64,000 nucleotides of DNA from Hymenolepis diminuta (Eukaryota > Platyhelminthes > Cestoda > Cyclophyllidea > Hymenolepididae). The notes below the pieces were generated by a model that was given only the letters and a program-made list of their open reading frames with translations, was not told where the DNA came from and did not search any database. Below, in pieces: positions 25,926 to 39,375 of this stretch (position 1 is the first letter of the stretch; every line of letters starts with the position of its first letter). The translations under genes and the position numbers were made by a program. The stretch is taken from positions 874,827 through 938,826 of the forward strand of contig CAADRB010000027.1 in NCBI GenBank assembly GCA_900708905.1, read 5' to 3'.

Positions 25926-28487
25926 TTCAGAACCCCAAGTCACTCATCAGTATGATTGTTTATGCTAAGCATATCATATTTTTTCGGCCATTAATTTAAA
26001 ATGAAGCCGTTGGAAAGATCGAGGAAAAGTAAGACTAGGGTGACGCTGCCTAATGTTTAGCATGATTAGCTGCATTTGGCTAAAAATGGTGAGTAGATAG
26101 GTTGGCAGAATATAATTAACGAAACAAAAAACCTTTGAATTATCACATTTATTCGTCTTAAATGTGTGAATAAAAAGATTTTTATTTATGAAACTGGTAT
26201 TTTTAGTGGTGCAAATCCCTTTTTTAAAGAAATCCGAACAAAAAACGCTGAGGTGTGAAGCTGCCAACTGTAGGCAAATATTTACCGAAAAAAACAATGT
26301 TCTTGTAATCTCAACCGAATCGCTATTCCTTGGACATAATGATCAACAAGGATTTCCAGTGCCCAATTCTATGTTAAGTCTTATGATAGACACGGATAAT
26401 GGAAACAACAAATCGAAGCGTGTAATCTTTTACGTCGACATCCTTTAAAAGGTAATTCGAAAAACCAGTGGAATATATTCTCCAGGCCGGGAAGAGAAGG
26501 ACTAATTATACTCTTTTCAATGAGTCATATTCTCTCACCCCTTTTCCTTATACTATTTTCTCTCTTCTGTAGGTTTTCTGATTAGCATAATGTACATTAT
26601 TTTTATTAATAAACGGACCTGTGAGTTCACCGTGTAATGACTTATTGCGTTTCACATCTGGGATATCATATTTACTGCTCTTTAGAAGTTCACGCTGAAT
26701 TTTCTTGACCCATGGAGAGTGAACTATTTGAATTTATTGAGTTATCACGTTTTTTTCTGTTTTTACCTGTATAATCATGTTTAAAATGGCTTCGCCCAAC
26801 TCATCTACCTTCTATATCTAACTGTAAGAATATAAGAATGTGGTAACTCATCCTGTTTTCTGAACATTTGAAAGAAAAAACGAGTTGAAACACTAAAACC
26901 GACCATCCTGAATGATCAACCGATCAATAAGCACTGAACACCCGCTCAGTAACCCAGGAAGTGAGCCATTGAATCCAAATTCGTAATCTGGAGCAGAAAA
27001 CTAACCAATAGGATTTTTATTCCCTGAATGTATTCTTACTCTTTTCTTAGCACTTTTTTGATCACTTCTGCTTTATTTCTCATTGGATGTTACTATTATC
27101 CGATTTTGACTTAAAGTTTTTGCCCTGCCGTTGATTATAGTGATATAATACGATTGCCTCAGTATTGTGTGGATAAAAATAATATGAGGTCAACTCATTG
27201 TTGCATGGTTCAAAGTAGAATAGAATTTTTCTGATGTCCAGATCAGGATCAGTTGTTCTGGCACCCAAGTGTCATCAAGTGTCACTCTTTCATGCCCAGG
27301 CTCGGGATGGAAGGTTCATCATCAATGCATTTCTGCTTAAAGAGAAAGGCAATCAATTGTGTAAAAAATGTAGGTCTTGAAACGGAAAGAAAAAGATCTA
27401 ATATATCAATACCCACTCCCAGGTGACATGAAGTAAGGCAACGATATAGATTGGTCTTCACTCCAGCTACCCGGATTGCCTTGCTTTATGGCAGAGCAAA
27501 GTCAGAAAGAACAAAAATTCGGAAGTTTAATAGTAAATACCCTGACTTTCTTAGCCAATAAGTAATTAGAACACTTAGAATAATAATATTGCGACGATTA
27601 TGAAAAGCATTGGTCTAATATAGGGCAAAAATCGATAAAACATGTATAGGTGAGGAATCGAGATTAAAGGAAAATTTAGAGATTCAAAAATCTTATACCA
27701 TCCTCCTTCGGTTATAGGCAAATCGTTATAGCCAACGGTGGGTGGTGGCAATAATTAATGTGAGTCAAACCGGGATGGCTCATCCTTAGTGAAATTGAAG
27801 ATGTAAGAACGAGGAAACCATCTACCACTTTACCGGCTTATATCTCTAAAGATGTGAATGACACACAACCCGACATGTTAAAATTGATCGATTCGAAATT
27901 GAAAATTTAAGCTTCTTCGTGATCACTTTGAACACTTTTGTGAAAATACCAATGAATGTTCTTGAAAACCAACATTTATAGCTATTGTTACTGGTTACAT
28001 GATCTTATTGCTAAATTGGTTTTGATCTGTTTGTATTTGTAACTAGTACTATTACTTGGGGAGTCTAAGTGTCGGACACTTACACCGGAGCAGATCATTT
28101 TGATAATCTTATTTTGCCAGATTTGGTAAAGAGTGCGTTTGGTAAAAGGAAAATATTTACTTTTAAGTTTTCTCAAATTGTGACTTAATTATAAAATATG
28201 AATTAGGGATATTCTATATGTCCTCACCAAAGAGGTCCAAAAATATTTTTTATGAGTTAATAATTTTTTTGAATTTTCGTTATTAAAATTTTTCCACATA
28301 AAATTTTTATCAAGAAATGTCATTTTGCTGTGGTATCAAACAGACCGAGTAAAAGTACGAACGGGTGTTAGATAGGACATGAATAATTATTCAAATTAAA
28401 ACATCGTGAGCATAACTTCGAAAACTCTGTTTAGAACGTGAGATCCAAATGATTTTAATTTGGTACAGGAAACAATATTCAGTAAAC

Positions 28488-28505
28488 ATATATATATATA
28501 TATAT
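28488..28505. repeat. AT dinucleotide microsatellite
   Basis: A short uninterrupted run of alternating A and T. Confidence 0.8.
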
Positions 28506-31500
28506 GTCTTCTTATTCTCTGCTTTTGCCTGAATTGGACAACGATTTCCTTACTTTGCACAATCTATCATATTCGTACGAAATCTCTTTATGCCGTCGCC
28601 GAATTTATTTATGCTTTTATTACATAGGAACATTATTCACTTGAACGACTAAGCATAGCAGATTTTTGCACTTGCAGAACAAGATAGGTAAAATAAAGCT
28701 TTAATAAATTCTTATTATTTTTACATGAACATTTTGGTTTATGAACTTTTATTTGAGCTTGAATTTTGTTTGAAATACTCAAAATCATCTATCAGCCCGT
28801 TCTGAGGTCAAATTTTAGTAGTTTAAGCGCTGGCTTCGAAAGTAAGTTTGAAGTCTTGATATTCAATCTCTAATTCCTAATTTTAGACAAGAGAAACTTG
28901 CTTAATGAGACTGTTTGAATAATTAAAAATTAAAGGAGAGTCCATGTAAATTTTTAAAGGTTCCGTTAATATTATGGATTACAGTTTTTTGAGAAGGAGA
29001 ATTTTCAAATCACGTTACTGATTCGAATAATTTAAATTTAGATAGTTTGTTTCCTTACTCTATTTAACGTTACTCACCGATATCCATAAGAAGCCATAAT
29101 CGTATGCTGAAATATCCCTAAGTACAGTATTATCGGGGTCATGTAGCCAATGGCTATCGCAGCCCTGATACGGTATGAAATAGGGAAAAGATATGTAGCT
29201 CATCTAAGGCTTCTCCTCACCTTACCAGATAAGTTCTGGCGTCTATGCCATGCATGAAAAAGCTTTCTGATTAGCTAGTAATGCAGTAGTGAAGAAGCTT
29301 CATTTCCAGTTACTTGAACGGAAGCATAGTGATAGAATATATCGAAGTCCATTTGCAGAACTTTAAAATTCTCTTCTCTGTAAAAATATTCTATTCTACC
29401 TCAAATCTTTTCTATATTGTAAGGAATAGATGTAGAATGCATTGTGTTTATGAAGATTTCGTCTCTCAGCGATTGGAATGACTATTTAGATAGTTAAATC
29501 GGGTGCTACTTAGAACTTTTCCTCGGGCACACTCCCACTTGCTTTAGACATTTAACCCTTCTCAGTTATTTTTTTTCTTATTTACTATTTTTTAGTTTAA
29601 GGCGTCTCCTTTTGGGCTTAATCTATGTGTTTTAATAAACTCAATTGATGAGAAGTGCCTAGAAATCTCCGAAGCTAAAGTAAGCTCATACTTTAAGAAA
29701 TTTTGTGGAGTTGTCCATAATACAACCTGCTTTAAGGGAAGCATGAGCAGCTATTCCGGAAGAACCAAAGGGAAGTCTTAAACTAAAAGGTGAAAGGGAT
29801 CGATTATTATATACTTTCTAGGCTGAGGGGAGGGCATAGTTTTTTTCATAACGCTTGGTTATCCTTTTATATAACTACAGCTATTCAGACCCTCGACGGT
29901 AGAATAAAGAGGATTTGTAGCTCAAGCGATAATTGTAGCGATAGGTTCTTCGCTAGCGGTCTTGCATATCCAGATGTTAGCGCAGAAATCCAGTAATCGA
30001 TAATCCGGTGCACCAATGATGAAGGTTGTGAATTTATTGCCAGTCCACAGACAATATTCGATTAAGCTTCCTGACAATTGCCTAACGTGATGGGTATTGT
30101 CTGAGGAAACTTGGAAAAGATCATTATCCAACTGATAGTAAAGGGATTAGTAGTGGCCGTCAATCAATCAATTGTTTCAAAAAAGTCCTTTTTCATTGGA
30201 TTGCTACGAAAATCTTAAATCTGGAAATGTTCCAGTCAAGTTGATCGAATGTTGAGAGTCATCTAATCGGAAGGCGAACGTTTTAGTCGTATTAGTGGCC
30301 TTAATTATATTAATGACAACATATCGTTACAGTTATATAGATAGTGGAAACTTTCTTTCATTTAAATAAAAGTTAATCAAAGTTAAGATTTAGACTGAAT
30401 GTACATAGTCCTTTAGTTTAAAGTTAAGCAAGGAGAGAATAAAGGAGTATGGGAGAATATTGGCTTTAAAGCTAAAATTTCTACATTGCTCCTGCTTCGA
30501 TTAGGGTATCTTTGTTTTCAATAACTTCATTCGGTTGGGGATTAACTTTCAAGGCAAATGGATGAAATTTATAAATGTTGGCTTTCAATGGCTAATTTTA
30601 CAGACTATTTTAAATTCGTCTAATTCCAGAAAATATACGATTGATTCGACCAAGTTTAAAAGACTTTTATTGAGTTTGGCATCTGCTCGTTTTTACATGA
30701 TATTGAGATTGTTTTGTAATTTGCAAAATAATACTGACCTACGTAATTTTAACAGAGCAGAGATTGAAGGATAAGTCTCTTCGTCCCCGAAATATTTATC
30801 TTATGTCATCATTAATCACCAAAATCTGATTATCTCGTCCTCATAGTAATGCCTGTAAATTTTTAACCTTTCCTGTGACCCCAAGTACTCTAAGGATAAA
30901 CATCGCGCGTCCTCAATTGGCCTGTTTCTCATCGATCGGAAAAGTTAAGCGCACCTCGGATAATAGTTGCAGAGACACCGCTTGGTCGGCTATATTATTA
31001 ACCAGTCCTGTCTGCACTGTCCCTTCCTTTTCCCGTCCCGTCCAATTAAAGCACACATACAATTATGCCCTCATGCGCGTCCTCATCCAAGTGACGATCA
31101 TAAATAGCCTTCCACACAGACACACAGGGACTGTCGCTTTTAGACGCATCTTCCTTCGCTTCATCCCTTTCCCTCAATTCTCTATTCCCCTTGCCACTTT
31201 GTACTGAGGTTTGTTCAATACACCCTGGTCTAATCAATTTTTGGTGTTCCGTTTCATTGCTGTTAGCCATTACTCTAACCGCTGCAAGATCATTAAAATA
31301 CCAATATTAGTAGCTCCCAAACTCGTTTAAAATGTTTTGGGTTGAAGGGGTAGAATAATTGAGTCTCTTTTATAAGAAACTAATTCTGCCAAACTTAATC
31401 ACTGCGATTTATCATTCCTCCCAATGGGCGTGCATTAATTACCATCGTACTCGCGGTCACCTATGGGTGGTGGACAAGTGAGTTACCATTTTTCCGATGC

Positions 31501-33274
31501 ACTACTCAATATTTCATTCATATCACTTACGATCTTCACCAAAAAACGGAATGGAGAACGATAAATTGCTGAGGGAAGAGCTTTAATGGGTATACAGAGA
31601 AATCCCACGGAGAGGAGTGAGAGAGACTGTGTAAGAGTGTGGTTGCGGATATTTTTTATAAAATTATCAGAGAGAAGAGTGATAAACTTCACGATCTGAT
31701 TTACAGTTGGTATTTTGACCCTAAGACTTGTTTTAACATTAGAGTCAGTCTGGTTATAGCGACATGTTTACTGAGGCTAACGTTAGTATTTTGAACTGTA
31801 TGGATAATGATAGGGTACACACTTTAAATGGAAGGGTGTCATCGGGGGAAAGATGGAGATTGCATATGTTTATCTATCCGATTTATTACGTATTATTTCT
31901 CAAAACTTGTCTAGTTCATCTCCAAATGATGGATGTCAATTCCTTCGATTCAAAGTTGTCATTTAAGGTATCTTGCAATGAAGGCATTTGATTTGAAAAA
32001 AAATAAGAGAGAATCGATAAATATATGTGTATCTTGCCTGACAGAAAATACGATGACATTTGAAGCCTATACTTTGAATGGGATTTGTAACTTTTGGTGA
32101 GTACAAATATCATCTGTCAAGTACTTTATCAGTTAACAAATCAAATACTAGGCTGAAAGCCGTTTTCAGTAGCGGTCTAGATTCTAAATACACAATACTT
32201 TCCTCGGATTGGTGACCTAAGTAGCACAACGTATAGGCCTCAAGTCCAAGACACATTTCAGAACCTTAACTTTACTATTGGAATAACTACAATTTTTGCC
32301 TCTGATGGATTCTGTTGTTAAGGTTAATATTAACTGTCTTCTCAACTATACACTACCCACTTAACTTTCAGTAGGTACCTGGTACCATGGCCAACTGATC
32401 TTCGTAAGTCCACAGTTATAAATTAATCACCACTATTTTCTTGTATTTTTGTTTTCATAACTCCCTTAGAGCGGAAAATCTCTCGTCTTTGCGGATATTT
32501 CAATTAAAATGTTCATTATATTAAATGATAGTTTTACAAAGCTAACGTATACATATATATGTCACAGAAAGCAAAAATTTATTTGAGAAGCCCTGGTTCG
32601 AACTTTATTAATCATTTTGTTTTATTTGATTCGATATTCTCGTTTAAAAATAAGATATTGAGCTGTTAAAGTCAATTATTTCGAAAGGAGTCTGAGGCTG
32701 ATTTAGCTCTTGACATTAGTATCAGTTGAGATTTTCTCCTCTTTTCATGGTGTGAGCATTACACTAGAGTTAATGTTTGTTAACATTAGCTTAGCCTGAA
32801 ATACAGAGGAAATTTAGGTCAAAGTCTGATTTGAAGTCTCGTGAAAAGTTCTGGTATTTTTCGGTAGTAAAAAGATCGTCGGTACAAGTTGGACGAGGTG
32901 ATGTATGGATATCAATTTTGTATTAAAGGGAGAAAGCAGAAAGTGAGCTATGAAAATTTTAACCCGAACTTGAATGCGCTTATGCCATTCAGTTCTTAAG
33001 ATTTTTGTGCTGAGTTTACGTTCTGACAGTAATGAAGTTAAAAATTATACTTGATGGGAGTTTCTAAAAGTAAATATTAAGCATTTATTTCAGCTGAAAT
33101 TCGTTTAATAGCAGAGGAAAGTACACACATGTGGAACCACAGAAGTTCATAAGATCTGCTAATTATACTTCTCCATTCTCCAATTAATTTAATTCCCAAT
33201 TGTGTCTATAAAAAGTTATAAAATTTGTCGCCACAGAAAAACGATCGCTTTATGCTGCTTATGTATGTGCCAAT

Positions 33275-33420
33275 AACGGAGCTGTTAACGCGCTCGGCTG
33301 CATCATCGGGGTTTATAGGATAGATTTCCACCGACGCAAACACAATGAACGGGAAGGCCAAACCCCACAGGTTGAGTCTGGTTGGCTAGGTGATGAGAGA
33401 GGAACGACAGAAATTGATTT
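33275..33420 (+). repeat. SINE-like fragment
   Basis: The order of blocks (CATCGGGG, CACCGACGCAAACACAATG, GGAAGGCCAAACC) parallels the copy at 33889, at lower identity. It is assigned to the same family with low confidence. Confidence 0.3.
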
Positions 33421-33888
33421 TCTCACCACAGTTGCTCCATGAGTTGCTATGAGAGTTTTGAAAACGCTGAACACTAAAATGAGCTTAGATGTTACGACGT
33501 TTATGAGCTGTCTTTTTGTTTATTTCTGTTTTCATCTTCCATTGGCGAACTACGTCACGAACTATTTTTTGTAACTTGGCAGTGGAAAATTTGCGGTAAA
33601 TGGTATTAATGGGTTATTTTTCTACTATAATCTATAATCCTTCCAGAGATCAAGGCTACTTTTTTATGTAACCACAGAATTACCGTCAATTTTCTCGGGA
33701 TCCCACATAGATCTAGAAACCGTGAGCCATATCTTAATGAAAAATAGTAAAATACGAGTTACACGTAAGAAGAAATCCGCCCTTATTTAGACTACCCTAG
33801 CTGTTGACGTCTGTTTACCTGAAAGATGTACATTTCTCGATTTGGCAGTGGTAGTGACCAGTATAATTTTAACCTGCTTGTCTAAAGA

Positions 33889-33962
33889 GCCACAGGTCAT
33901 AGGTTCACCACTCTTCGGTGCACACCCAGTGGACGGAATGGCCAACTGCACTGGTTATGTTT
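33889..33962 (+). repeat. SINE-like fragment, best-preserved right half
   Basis: It contains CACAGGTCATAGGTTCACC (B-box-like), then CTTCGGTGCACACCCAGTG, GACGGAATGGCCAAC and TGCACTGGTTATG. It serves here as the reference for the family's middle segment. Confidence 0.5.
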
Positions 33963-34410
33963 GTTTCATTTCTTTCGGTTATGCTTAAGGAATGCATTAT
34001 CGATTGCTAAGACGGTAAGAGGTTGAATGGTACACGGTCAAAGATTCTTACTGCCAATTGGGATGTCTACAGTATTAAGCTGCTATCCGTTAAACACTCA
34101 TGGACATGAATTGTCAGCCGAAATCAACCCACTATTATAATACGGGCGAGTGATTGAATATGTCCTATTGAGCTAGTAAACGACGTTTGTTCAAAACAAG
34201 GAAATTAAAAGATAGATAACATAAATGGAGGTCACCCAATGAGTTCAAAATTAATGACGGAATTAGTAGATGATGATCTGCCGATTTGGACAGCCAGGCA
34301 GAAACATTCTTTTATTTTTCACTGTAGAAGAAATTGAGGATAATATACCACCACTACCATTTGACAGTCGGCTTCCTGAATCCTCTCTAAAGTTCAATTT
34401 AGGTTTTCAG

Positions 34411-34592
34411 GTGGTTGCCAATCAATTGAAGACAATTTTAGCCTATTTGGAGATGTGATTTCAACGAATTTTATAGCAGAAGGAAATGTTTTTCGATGGC
34501 GTCAAGATGCAATGGAAGCAATTTTTGAATTCTGTGGTATAATTAATTACTGCAGAATTCGATTTGTATCCAAGATTTCAAATGAGGTTTGA
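34411..34592 (+). pseudogene. RRM-like remnant
   Basis: After a plausible acceptor (AGGTTTTCAG, ending at 34410) one frame reads GCQSIEDNFSLFGDVIS and then FIAEGNVFRWRQDAMEAIF, ending at a TGA at 34590-34592. The layout resembles the helix 1 / strand 2 / strand 3 / helix 2 order of an RRM (compare the LRRYF..SFG..VDV pattern at 38.5 kb). RNP1 is poor and no neighbouring exon was found. It could be a diverged third RRM fragment or a chance likeness. Confidence 0.3.
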
Positions 34593-36805
34593 ATGCCAAC
34601 TTTTACCTCTTTTTAATATTTATGTCTTTTAATGTGAGCCAACCTATCGCTTGTTAGCTCTCATTCTTTATCCGTCTTCATCCGAGTGGATCTTAGTTAA
34701 TTTGCGCATCTTTTGTAGATGACTTGAAAAAACTACCGTTGATCTCTCATCGAAAAAATAATAAATTATCTAGCTAAAATGAGAAAATTTTATTTTTTCC
34801 CGTGAGGTGTTAATGAGATATTTTAGAGGTCAAATTGATTATATTTTTACTTGATTTAAATTTTCTCTCCCTTGATCCTCATTGCGTATCTCTGGGGTAG
34901 GGTTAGCAACTTACTTGACCTCCAGACCGTTACTACGCCCCCACTGCAGAACTTGGAGCACCTATTTCCCTGTTGTGACCTCAAGCCTTCCTGCCGATTC
35001 ATCGTGTGTCCTCGTATGGTTTATTTTTAATTACTTGCCCTTTGAGTGGTCGTTGCTATGTCTCAACTTCCCCGATCATCGGTGTCGGAAATATTTCTAT
35101 CCGTTACACCCTGACTTGAGTTAAAGATGAAGCTAAATGTCGATTAATTTGTTGTTTAATTATGCCGGTGAAACTCTAATTTTGATTTTGTTGTTTGAAC
35201 GCATTTCTCTATCAACTTCCGTCGTCCATGATTTATCACGAGACAATAGAACAACAATAATGCTGTAATATAACAGAAGTAGATTTATACTTAATTTATA
35301 GCAAGATCTAGTAGCACTACTCATAGCCGTGTAAAAGCGTTCACTTCGGCATGAAAATGTCTTAGTCACCCAATTATATTAATTTATTACAGTTATCATT
35401 TGATTTATTGATGAGCATCAATAATCGGAATCGAGGAAGAATGGCTAATACGTATTGTCAATGCACTATGCTATACTTGTTACACGATCTCAACAATTTC
35501 GCAAATACAATATTTACTTTCTAATTTTTTCATTTTACAATGACCTTGAAGTGAAGTCTAGACCTTGAATCTCTGATGATCGTCAGTCTGTATCTTGTTC
35601 TAAATCTCCACTATTAAACCTATATTTAAACGACCTGTATGCAGTTTTTTACTTACCTTGTCTCAGCCAACGGTTAAACCGTCCCTCTTCCCGTCAAGCA
35701 ACTTTTAGTCAAGCTGTATCTGAGACTCTCGATTTGAATCAATAGTATCATCGGATCACTCGTTAATTCATATAATTTTATGTGAACTTATTTTGATGAC
35801 CGAGTGCAGTCAGCGCTTTTCCCCTCCATCTTTATTACTCAAAGCTTAGCCGCAAATCGGTTATTGATTTGCACCCACATTACCCTTTTATGATTCAGTC
35901 ACCATATGCTGCACTCTTCCCTGCCTCCCCACTTACTGGAAGGACGCTTTACTCTATCTACCCTTACTCTTGTATCCCTTTTGTTGTTGTCTTCGTCGAG
36001 TTTGGCTGAGCTATCACTCCTCTAACTTCTTACGATCTTCATCACACAATAAGATGGGGATACTAGAGAGGAAGCTCAGTGGTCTAAGAGGGCGGGATTC
36101 AGTGGCGTGTTCGAGCGGGGTTGTCAGTACATTGTTCAGGAGGGGTTTTATACTTGCAAAGTGACGATTAACAAATTTTGTTGGGCAATGGCAAATATTT
36201 GATCAGCCATAACGCATTGACTCAGAGGGTCAACTGCATCAGGTTTTATGTGGTTGATGTTTAAGTCACATGAACATATATTATGAGTGATGAACTGAAG
36301 CGTAAGGTTGTACTGATTCACAGTAGGAAATTTTAGAAGTATTTACATAAAAATACCCATGGAAAGTCAATGAAAATTTTCATGAAATTATTTGGGGGAA
36401 AGAGGCGAACATTTTAATCCCCGGAAGTTGTAACATACGTGGTCACTACAATGCTTCGTTTCTCAAGGGAATATAACTGCCCTACAGAAATGGATTTCTT
36501 GGTCAGTTTAATCATCATTATTCCCCTCATTTTAAAATTTGAGGGATAACCTAACACAAAATTGTTTACTTTATCAAATTTTTTTATTTTTCTAATTTTG
36601 CCAAGGGTTTATTGATATTAACAAAAATTATATCAAAGTGTTGTTCTATTAAATTAAGTTATATGTAAAGAATACAAATATAATATAAAGAAGCTTTTGA
36701 TAATGAATGTATTGAATAAAAGTGGATAAATTTTATCGAGCAGTAAAATGAATTCATAACTTATTGCGAATAATTCATAAAAATTAACATATTTGTTTAA
36801 ATGTG

Positions 36806-37315
36806 CTAAATAGCAGGGTCGTTGCCTTGATTAATTTTGGAAAGGCTTATTATTGAGCCGGTCACATGTTGACATTGGGTTTTGTAATTTGTGGCTATTT
36901 TGGAGGCCAAATAATTTATAAAAGAATATAGCAAAAATTTCAATAAAAATCTACTCTTAACTGACCTATCTTGTAAGTTAAGTTCCATGAATTTTCTCAA
37001 TAATGAAAAAGATTTAAAGTACTTCTTTTCAAATAAAGCACTAATATTATGCAAAATGTTGGTTTCAATGAGGTAATTTACATAACGTAAAAATTTTACA
37101 CTATTTATATCAAAATATTTACTTTTTGTAATATGAAGTTCTTGTAACTCATTATGGAAGGCCGATATTTGGAATGAGAAATTGGTCAATTCGGACCCCA
37201 TCTCGTATATCTTACTTGGATTTTCCTGAAAAAGACTTCTTTTCACTATTAGCCTAGAGGACTCAGTGAAGTTAACAGATAAGGCGATTTCTACACATGA
37301 CGTAGTAATGATCAT
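36806..37315 (-). CDS. Unidentified 169-codon open frame
   Basis: It is the longest uninterrupted frame in the gene-poor zone, lying in very AT-rich DNA. The product is rich in Phe, Leu, Asn, Lys and Ser and has no motif I recognise and no clear membrane segment. No splice partners were found. It could be a single-exon gene, a piece of a decayed mobile element or chance. Confidence 0.25.
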   Translation of the reverse strand: MIITTSCVEIALSVNFTESSRLIVKRSLFQENPSKIYEMGSELTNFSFQISAFHNELQELHITKSKYFDINSVKFLRYVNYLIETNILHNISALFEKKYFKSFSLLRKFMELNLQDRSVKSRFLLKFLLYSFINYLASKIATNYKTQCQHVTGSIISLSKINQGNDPAI

Positions 37316-37841
37316 CCCACTTTTTCTTCAACTTAATATGAGTTCGGAGATCTTAGATTTATATTATTGTTGGAGCAACTGGAAGAGTTAAGACTAATGG
37401 CGATTGTCGTGAAGAGTGAATGGTCACAGGGTCACCAAATCGTAAGAGCTAATGAATCAGAACCAGATAGAAAAGCTTGGAAGGTCATACATTTTCCCTC
37501 CTCGATTGAAAACTAAACATTTAGGCAATATACTTAACATTAAAAGTGTCCAGATGTTTTAAGTCTGACTTTATTAATCGGTTGTCTGAGTTGAGCAGTT
37601 GGTCATGGCTTCTCGATTCACTTCTCTAATTCTTTTTTACTAAGACTCCTTTCTAAATTTAATAGATCGTCGCCCAGTGGCAAAAACAAAGGAGGGCGAA
37701 CTGTGAGATTTTCTTGCCTTGTGACATTTTATCCATTAGCTCATAAAAAGAAAATGGATCGTGAGTATCTGCTGCTAAGCATGTGTATGTGAAGTTCCGA
37801 ATTTCAAGTCCTTGGTTTAATTTTATGTTGCTCTTTTTCGA

Positions 37842-37912
37842 ATTCAGAGATCATGGGCCCGTTGTCCACCGGTACCTACCCAGTAGGCGGAATAACTAAC
37901 CGCGCTGCTTAA
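37842..37912 (+). repeat. SINE-like fragment
   Basis: CAGAGATCATGGG is followed by CCACCGGTACCTACCCAGTA and GGCGGAATAACTAACCGCGC, matching the family copy at 33889. It sits just upstream of the broken RRM copy. Confidence 0.5.
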
Positions 37913-38038
37913 ATTTGATTAATAAGGGAGGGGATGGGAGAATTTTAGTTCTTCAGCTCTCTGTCCAAGTGTTGACTACGCCGTCCTAAATTGGCATAGA
38001 CTTGCAATTTATATATCACATTAGTTTTCATATTTTAG

Positions 38039-38712
38039 GTCAACATCTAATGAACATGAACAACAATGCATGTTTTCAATTAAATACAGAAATTTCAATG
38101 AATTTCACTGCAGATCGTTTTGGAAATACTTTAAATAGTATGGAAAGATGAAACGAACGAGTCGTTCTAAAACGGTGCCACGTGGATATGTTGAATTTCA
38201 TAATATGACCGTTACTAGAAGTGCTCTTACTCATCCTCGGCATGGCTTTGGTGAAATTTATCTAGTCTTTACCGTTCCAATTCGGTATCCTTGAACAAAA
38301 GAATGATCCTTGTTCAATTTATCTTGACTTAAATGCGCTTTAAGTGGTAAGATTCCGAATTCCCTTTGATTAGCTAATAACAATATCACCTTTTCGATGC
38401 TAATTAAGATCATTCAAGAAATGACTTGATGATGTCTTTGATCTAGATTTCGTTGACTCTTTGAGTTGGTTGGAGGAAACACTTAATAAACATGGTGAAG
38501 AACTCACGAGGAATCTGCGACGATATTTTGAAACCTCCTTTGGTGCTGTAGTAGATGTACATCTTAGAATACAATTAATCAGTGGTTATGTCCTCTTTAG
38601 AACAGAGGAGGCGGTTTTGAACGCTTTGTCAATTCCCGTCCACGAAATTGAGTATCGTAGGTTTCGACTGTGCAGAGAAGTAGAGGAAGAAGGCGAAGGG
38701 TTTCGTAAGTAA
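38039..38712 (+). pseudogene. Broken inverted copy of the two-RRM exons
   Basis: Two exon-like blocks parallel the RRM exons on the complement at 50087-50353 and 48712-49006. Block 1 (38039-38284) has the same acceptor, the same starting phase and end phase, and aligned residues: RNP2-like CMFSIK (CIFTIQ in the intact gene), RNP1 RGYVEFHN (DGFVQFHY), and HPRHGFG (HPRHEFG). It contains an in-frame TAG at 38136-38138 where the intact gene has Glu (FKEYG). Block 2 (38447 to about 38700) has LRRYFETSFGAVVDVHL and SGYVLFRTEEAVLNAL (intact: LKRYFYSFGYVRDV, RGYVLFGS). Joining 38284 to the acceptor at 38446 puts the blocks out of phase. A stop plus phase break argues for a pseudogene or a badly diverged paralogue. 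Confidence 0.7.
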
Positions 38713-39229
38713 TGTTCTGGAGCTTGGCCTCTCTTTCCATTATTACTGATAGTTTAAGAATATTATTTTTCTCCACTTTAGCGAAAAAGAGTCATGATAT
38801 AGTATCCCGAACCCTCCTTTGTGTATTTCAATGTGAATATTTCTTAAATTCCTTTTATGGCAATAAGTGTAGATTTTGGCCAAATTATTACCTCCTTTGT
38901 ATGAAAAAATGGATGTGTAGTTTGTGTCGTTAGAGTTAAGAAAGATTAAAGCCTGGATCTAATTACTTCCATTACTTATAAATGTTTATGGGGTTTATGT
39001 TCGCTAAATCGCGTGATCTTCTTGGCCCCAGAGATATGTCTGAACCTGGAGACATAAGATAGATTACATGTAATTTAACTACCCTTTATTATTATTAAGC
39101 AATTGTTCTCTTTATATACACATCTGATACATGAATTGTTCTGCTATCTGGTCAATAACTCGGCTGTTTCATTACCAGGTTGGAGCTTTGGAGAACAGCA
39201 CTTGCAATATGTTTGAGAGGTGAACTTGC

Positions 39230-39375
39230 GGGTCTGAGACGTCAGAGGTCACGAGATCTATTCTCAATTATGCATCCACGATGATGTGGATGGCTAGCCG
39301 GACTGGTTATTTTTGGTTAACAATAGGGAGAATAGAATGCGAGCTTCTCATAGTGGTCTCAGAATATCTTCACCC
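39230..39375 (+). repeat. SINE-like copy
   Basis: It contains CAGAGGTCACGAGATC, then GGCTAGCCGGACTGGTTA, GTTAACAATAGGGAGAATAG and AATGCGAGCTTCTCATAG. These blocks match the copies at 17778 and 19960. Confidence 0.5.

Larger units (their letters stand above)
19204..34400. other. Long gene-poor stretch with degenerate repeats
   Basis: Apart from the SINE-like copies listed separately and an AT microsatellite, no gene could be supported on either strand. Open frames are short (at most about 110 codons) and show no family motif. A GT-AG-bounded 28-nt segment at about 26061-26088 resembles a micro-exon but lacks partners. Confidence 0.5.

Noticed and set aside
26061..26088. A 28-nt plus-strand segment between TGTTTAG and GTGAGTAG
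   Set aside because: No partner exons are found on either side and the phase is not neutral. It is likely chance.
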